Both the position numbers and the translations under genes were made by a program. From Rhodoferax sp. (GTDB lineage: Bacteria > Pseudomonadota > Gammaproteobacteria > Burkholderiales > Burkholderiaceae), in assembly GCA_020048295.1 (NCBI GenBank), contig JAIFMT010000002.1:1-9789 (forward strand): 9,789 nucleotides of DNA. The letters run 5' to 3'. The notes below the pieces were generated by a model. It saw only the letters and a list, made by a program, of their open reading frames with translations. It ran no database searches and was not told where the DNA came from. Below, piece after piece: positions 6,871-9,789 of the stretch. The stretch's first letter is position 1; the number at the start of each line of letters is the position of its first letter.

Positions 6871-7392
6871 CTATAACCACTTTTGCATGAACTGCGCGTG
6901 TCCCATGGCGGGGTCCAGTTGGTAGTTGTCAAAACCCATACGCCGGTACAAAGTGACCGCCGGCGCATTGCCTGACAACACTTCCAGCGTCAGCTTGCAG
7001 GCACCGCGCTGGCGTGAAATCTGCTCGACCAAGCCAAACATCTGCTGCGCAATGCGTTGCCCACGGTAGGATGCCAGCACCACCACGTCGTGCACATTGA
7101 CCAGCGGCTGGCAGGCAAAGGTAGAAAAGCCTTCAACGCAGTTGACCAGGCCCACCGGCACTTGCCCGGCCGACACATCAAAAGCCAGCACACTGAACAT
7201 GAAAGTGCGCGCACGCAAGGCAGCCGGCAAATGGGACTTGGCGAAATCTGACAATCCCTCACCACCACCGGCAGCGTCGCAGGCGTAGGCATCGAGCAGA
7301 CTCAGCAGCGCCGCCATGTGCCCGGCATCGGTGTAATCGGCTTGCAGCAGCTGCAACGCGGTAGCGGGCGTTGACTCAGGTGCCACCATCAT
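6871..7392 (-). CDS. GNAT family N-acetyltransferase
   Basis: A 173-residue protein with the GNAT fold, which transfers an acetyl group from acetyl-CoA to an amine. The acetyl-CoA loop is [12 protein letters not shown] (107-118), preceded by the beta-4 strand NVHDVVVL (99-106). The C-terminal signature is [19 protein letters not shown] (136-154), with the usual Asn and Tyr of the family. The start at 7392 forms an ATGA overlap with the glmM stop, and a second ATG follows at once (7389), so either may be used. An upstream in-frame start at 7434 would overlap glmM further and is less likely. The substrate is unknown. It is not related to GlmU, which uses a left-handed beta-helix acetyltransferase domain, so the link to glmM may only be one of shared expression. 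Confidence 0.87.
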   Translation of the reverse strand: MMVAPESTPATALQLLQADYTDAGHMAALLSLLDAYACDAAGGGEGLSDFAKSHLPAALRARTFMFSVLAFDVSAGQVPVGLVNCVEGFSTFACQPLVNVHDVVVLASYRGQRIAQQMFGLVEQISRQRGACKLTLEVLSGNAPAVTLYRRMGFDNYQLDPAMGHAQFMQKWL

Positions 7393-8720
7393 GCCGCCAC
7401 CGTTTGGGCAATGCGCTGGGCGCAGGCCTGACACTGATCGGCATCGCGCGCCTCGACCATCACCCGCAGCAGTGGCTCAGTGCCACTGGCGCGGATCAAC
7501 ACGCGCCCAGTCTGCCCCAACTCGGCTTCGACGGCGTGTGTCTGCGTTTGCAATTCGGTGTTGTCCTTCCAGTCTTGCCCTGGTTTCAGGCGCACATTGA
7601 TCAGGGTCTGCGGAAACAGCGTTACATCCTTGAGCAAATCAGCCAGGCTATGGCCGCTGCGCACCATGGTTTGCAACACTTGCAAGGCCGAGATCAGACC
7701 ATCGCCGGTGGTGTGCTTGTCGAGTGCCAACAGGTGGCCCGAGCCCTCGCCACCGAGCAGCCACTGGCGTTTGTCGAGCTCTTCGAGCACATAGCGGTCG
7801 CCCACTTTGGCGCGCACAAATTCAACACCACGCGCCTTGATCGCCAACTCCACTGCCATGTTGGTCATCAGCGTGCCCACCACGCCAGGCACCGGCTCGC
7901 CCCGGCGCAAGCGGTCATCGAGCATCAGGTACAACAGCTCATCGCCGTTAAACAGGCGGCCATTGGCATCCACGACTTGCAGCCGATCCGCATCACCATC
8001 AAGTGCCACGCCCAAATCGGCACGATGCACCTTGACGGCCTCAACCACTGCTTCGGTGTGGGTGGCACCAAACCCGTGGTTGATGTTCAGGCCATCTGGC
8101 GAGCAGCCAATCGCCACCACTTCGGCACCGAGTTCATGAAACACCTTGGGCGCGATCTGGTAAGCCGCACCATGCGCTGCATCGACCACGATGCGCAGTC
8201 CTTTGAGCGTCAGGTTATTGGCAAAGGTGCTTTTGCAAAACTCGATGTAGCGCCCCGAGGCATCGTCGAGCCGCCGCGTTTTGCCCAGATGGGCTGAATC
8301 CACCCATACCGGTTCACTGGCCAGCACAGTTTCAACATCGCGCTCCCAGTCGTCTGACAGTTTGGTGCCCTGGGCACTGAAAAACTTGATGCCGTTGTCA
8401 TCAAACGGGTTGTGGCTGGCGCTGATCACCACCCCCAGCGAGGCGCGCAAGGCCCGCGTCAAATACGCCACACCGGGGGTCGGCAGCGGCCCGAGCAGCA
8501 CCACATCGACCCCGGCTGAATTGAAACCACTCTCCAGTGCGCCTTCGAGCATGTAACCTGAAATGCGCGTGTCCTTGCCGATCAGCACTGTCGGCCGGGC
8601 TTCCGTGCGCCGTAGTACGCGCCCTACCGCGTGCGCCAGGCGCAATACAAAATCCGGCGTGATGGGTGATTTGCCCACCGTGCCACGAATGCCGTCGGTG
8701 CCGAAATATTGTCTGGACAT
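7389..8720 (-). CDS. glmM: Phosphoglucosamine mutase
   Basis: A 443-residue cytoplasmic enzyme that converts glucosamine-6-phosphate to glucosamine-1-phosphate, the step before GlmU in UDP-GlcNAc synthesis for peptidoglycan and lipopolysaccharide. Diagnostic motifs are the N-terminal YFGTDGIRG (5-13), the phosphoserine loop [16 protein letters not shown] (99-114) with catalytic Ser102, the metal-binding DGDADR (241-246), the sugar-binding GGEGSGH (323-329) and the phosphate-binding [11 protein letters not shown] (410-420). Length equals the family norm. The ATG at 8720 gives the canonical [10 protein letters not shown] start and has AGGG 9 nt upstream (8730-8733); the longer frame from 8777 would run into folP. 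It lies 40 nt after folP, the conserved ftsH-folP-glmM order, and its stop overlaps the GNAT start. Confidence 0.97.
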   Translation of the reverse strand: MSRQYFGTDGIRGTVGKSPITPDFVLRLAHAVGRVLRRTEARPTVLIGKDTRISGYMLEGALESGFNSAGVDVVLLGPLPTPGVAYLTRALRASLGVVISASHNPFDDNGIKFFSAQGTKLSDDWERDVETVLASEPVWVDSAHLGKTRRLDDASGRYIEFCKSTFANNLTLKGLRIVVDAAHGAAYQIAPKVFHELGAEVVAIGCSPDGLNINHGFGATHTEAVVEAVKVHRADLGVALDGDADRLQVVDANGRLFNGDELLYLMLDDRLRRGEPVPGVVGTLMTNMAVELAIKARGVEFVRAKVGDRYVLEELDKRQWLLGGEGSGHLLALDKHTTGDGLISALQVLQTMVRSGHSLADLLKDVTLFPQTLINVRLKPGQDWKDNTELQTQTHAVEAELGQTGRVLIRASGTEPLLRVMVEARDADQCQACAQRIAQTVAA

Positions 8721-8760
8721 GTGAGCTAACCCTATCTTTTTTGTTGAACGCGACCGGCGA

Positions 8761-9648
8761 TTATCTGGCAGCTTCAAGCACGCGCAGGGCCTGGACCGTC
8801 TCTTTTACGTCGTGCACCCGCACCACCGCAGCCCCGCGCTGCACGGCCAGCAGGGCCGCCGCGAGACTCGGGGCCAGACGTGCCTGCGGCAACAGGGGCT
8901 GAACTGCAACGGGATTGGCCGTCATGCCCGACAGCGACGACTTGCGCGACCAGCCCAACAACAAGGGGTAGCCAGCCGCCAGCAGTTCCGTCTGGCGCGA
9001 CAGCAGTGCAAAATTCTGCGCCACAGTCTTGCCAAAGCCAATACCGGGGTCCAGCAAAATTCTGGCCATTTCTACCCCAAGCCCTTGCAGGGAATGCGCT
9101 GAAAGCTCCAAAAATGAGAGCACTTGGGGAATCACGTCGCCCTGCATCGGCTGCGCCTGCATGGTTTGCGGTTCGAGGTGCATGTGCATCAGGCAAACGC
9201 CACAGGTTGGATGCCCTGCAATGACCTGCTGCGCTGTGGGTGTCGCCGTGCCATCGTGCCAACGCAAGGCCCAGATGTCATTGATGATGTCTGCACCCAG
9301 GTCCAGCACCGCCTGCATCACCTGTGGCTTGTAGGTATCCACCGACACGGCAACGCCCATGCGCACCGCATCCCGCAGCACTGGCAACACGCGGGCCAGT
9401 TCGTCTTCCAGGCTCAAGGGTTGGGCACCCGGGCGCGTCGATTCACCGCCGATGTCCAGAATATCTGCCCCATCCAGAATCAGCTGCTCACAATGCCGCA
9501 GCGCCGCCGCCGTTGTGCTGCGTTGCCCGCCATCCGAAAAAGAATCAGGCGTAACATTCACAATCCCCATCACCCGGGGTCTGCTGAGGTCAATTAGGAA
9601 GCGGCTGGTTTGCCAGTGCCTCGGAGGCTGTGGGGTCATTCGCGCCAT
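8761..9648 (-). CDS. folP: Dihydropteroate synthase
   Basis: A 295-residue cytoplasmic enzyme that joins p-aminobenzoate to 6-hydroxymethyl-dihydropterin pyrophosphate in folate synthesis; it is the target of sulfonamides. The TIM-barrel signatures are all present: [15 protein letters not shown] (27-41), [11 protein letters not shown] (65-75), SVDTYKP (102-108), DPGIGFGKT (200-208), GWSRKS (232-237) and the C-terminal RVHDVKET (277-284). The substrate loop TPDSFSDGG appears wild type, with no insertion suggesting sulfonamide resistance. Two in-frame ATGs (9648 and 9639) are possible starts, and neither has a recognisable Shine-Dalgarno. The region just upstream is the U-tract of the preceding terminator, leaving no room for a separate promoter in the 51-bp gap. 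Expression therefore depends on readthrough from ftsH or on a promoter inside it. Confidence 0.96.
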   Translation of the reverse strand: MARMTPQPPRHWQTSRFLIDLSRPRVMGIVNVTPDSFSDGGQRSTTAAALRHCEQLILDGADILDIGGESTRPGAQPLSLEDELARVLPVLRDAVRMGVAVSVDTYKPQVMQAVLDLGADIINDIWALRWHDGTATPTAQQVIAGHPTCGVCLMHMHLEPQTMQAQPMQGDVIPQVLSFLELSAHSLQGLGVEMARILLDPGIGFGKTVAQNFALLSRQTELLAAGYPLLLGWSRKSSLSGMTANPVAVQPLLPQARLAPSLAAALLAVQRGAAVVRVHDVKETVQALRVLEAAR

Positions 9649-9652
9649 TCTG

Positions 9653-9679
9653 AAATAAAAAAACGGGGCAAAGCCCCGC
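9653..9679 (-). terminator. Intrinsic terminator between ftsH and folP
   Basis: On the minus strand CGGGGC and GCCCCG (9664-9678) form a perfect 6-bp GC stem with a TTT loop, followed at once by seven T residues, then ATTT (9653-9663). This is a textbook rho-independent terminator. It begins 21 nt after the stop of the upstream gene and ends 4 nt before the first folP ATG, so it should act as a partial terminator or attenuator that sets the ratio of ftsH to the downstream folP-glmM-ppk genes. Confidence 0.85.
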
Positions 9680-9699
9680 TTTCTGGTTAAACCAATGCT

Positions 9700-9789
9700 T
9701 CAGGCCGCGTGTGGTGCGGTATCGGTCTTGACCACTGGCGGGCCACCCATGCCGCCATCCGTGCTGCTAGCAGGCGGAATGCGCGGTGA
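9700..9789 (-). CDS. ftsH: C-terminal end of FtsH, the ATP-dependent zinc metalloprotease (partial)
   Basis: The last 29 codons of a gene that enters from beyond the window, reading SPRIPPASSTDGGMGGPP and then VVKTDTAPHAA before a TGA. The Pro/Gly/Ser-rich, low-complexity tail fits the disordered C-terminus typical of beta-proteobacterial FtsH. The call rests mainly on the conserved ftsH-folP-glmM gene order; no catalytic or AAA motif is inside the window. A strong terminator follows the stop. FtsH is the membrane-bound AAA protease that degrades misfolded membrane proteins and regulators such as LpxC. Confidence 0.7.
   Translation of the reverse strand, partial: SPRIPPASSTDGGMGGPPVVKTDTAPHAA

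Noticed and set aside
5683..6876. A 397-codon plus-strand open frame opposite ppk and the membrane protein gene
   Set aside because: It runs antisense across two real genes, is rich in His, Gln and Arg, and has no recognisable motif.
7371..8297. A 308-codon plus-strand open frame opposite glmM
   Set aside because: Antisense shadow of glmM; composition does not resemble a folded protein.
9610..9648. Possible sulfonamide-resistance change in FolP
   Set aside because: The TPDSFSDGG loop and other substrate motifs look wild type, with no insertion or obvious substitution.

Overview
The window looks like chromosomal core DNA from a beta-proteobacterium, most likely family Comamonadaceae (Rhodoferax- or Polaromonas-like). 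The basis is the ftsH-folP-glmM order, the high GC content and the character of the Ppk, Ppx and FolP protein sequences. There is no sign of mobile DNA, CRISPR arrays, tRNA or rRNA. Gene packing is tight and almost everything lies on the minus strand.

Right part, read leftward on the minus strand. The last 29 codons of a gene that is probably ftsH end at 9700 and are followed by a clear intrinsic terminator (9653-9679). Then come six closely spaced genes that look like one transcription unit: folP (folate), glmM (amino-sugar and peptidoglycan precursor), a GNAT acetyltransferase, a small two-helix membrane protein, ppk (polyphosphate kinase) and a SixA-type phosphohistidine phosphatase. Two junctions, glmM/GNAT and ppk/sixA, are 4-nt ATGA overlaps, which suggests translational coupling. 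The folP start codon lies only 4 nt past the ftsH terminator U-tract.

Middle. A Ppx/GppA-type exopolyphosphatase runs on the plus strand (2399-3907) and meets the sixA end with 6 bp between them. Polyphosphate synthesis and breakdown genes are therefore adjacent but convergent, not in one operon.

Left part, minus strand. Divergent from ppx across a 218-bp intergenic region is an operon with an ABC ATPase, an FtsX/MacB-like permease, a small secreted four-cysteine protein and the first 13 codons of a further gene (reading MNTELIRRRLLGA) that runs off the window. The gene content resembles a family of ABC cassettes that I associate with metal (zinc) handling, but this is inference.

Most genes are ordinary housekeeping functions. 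The points most worth a second look are the ppk-sixA coupling, the terminator pressed against folP, the four-cysteine secreted protein of the ABC operon, and the single in-frame TAG between the membrane protein and ppk.
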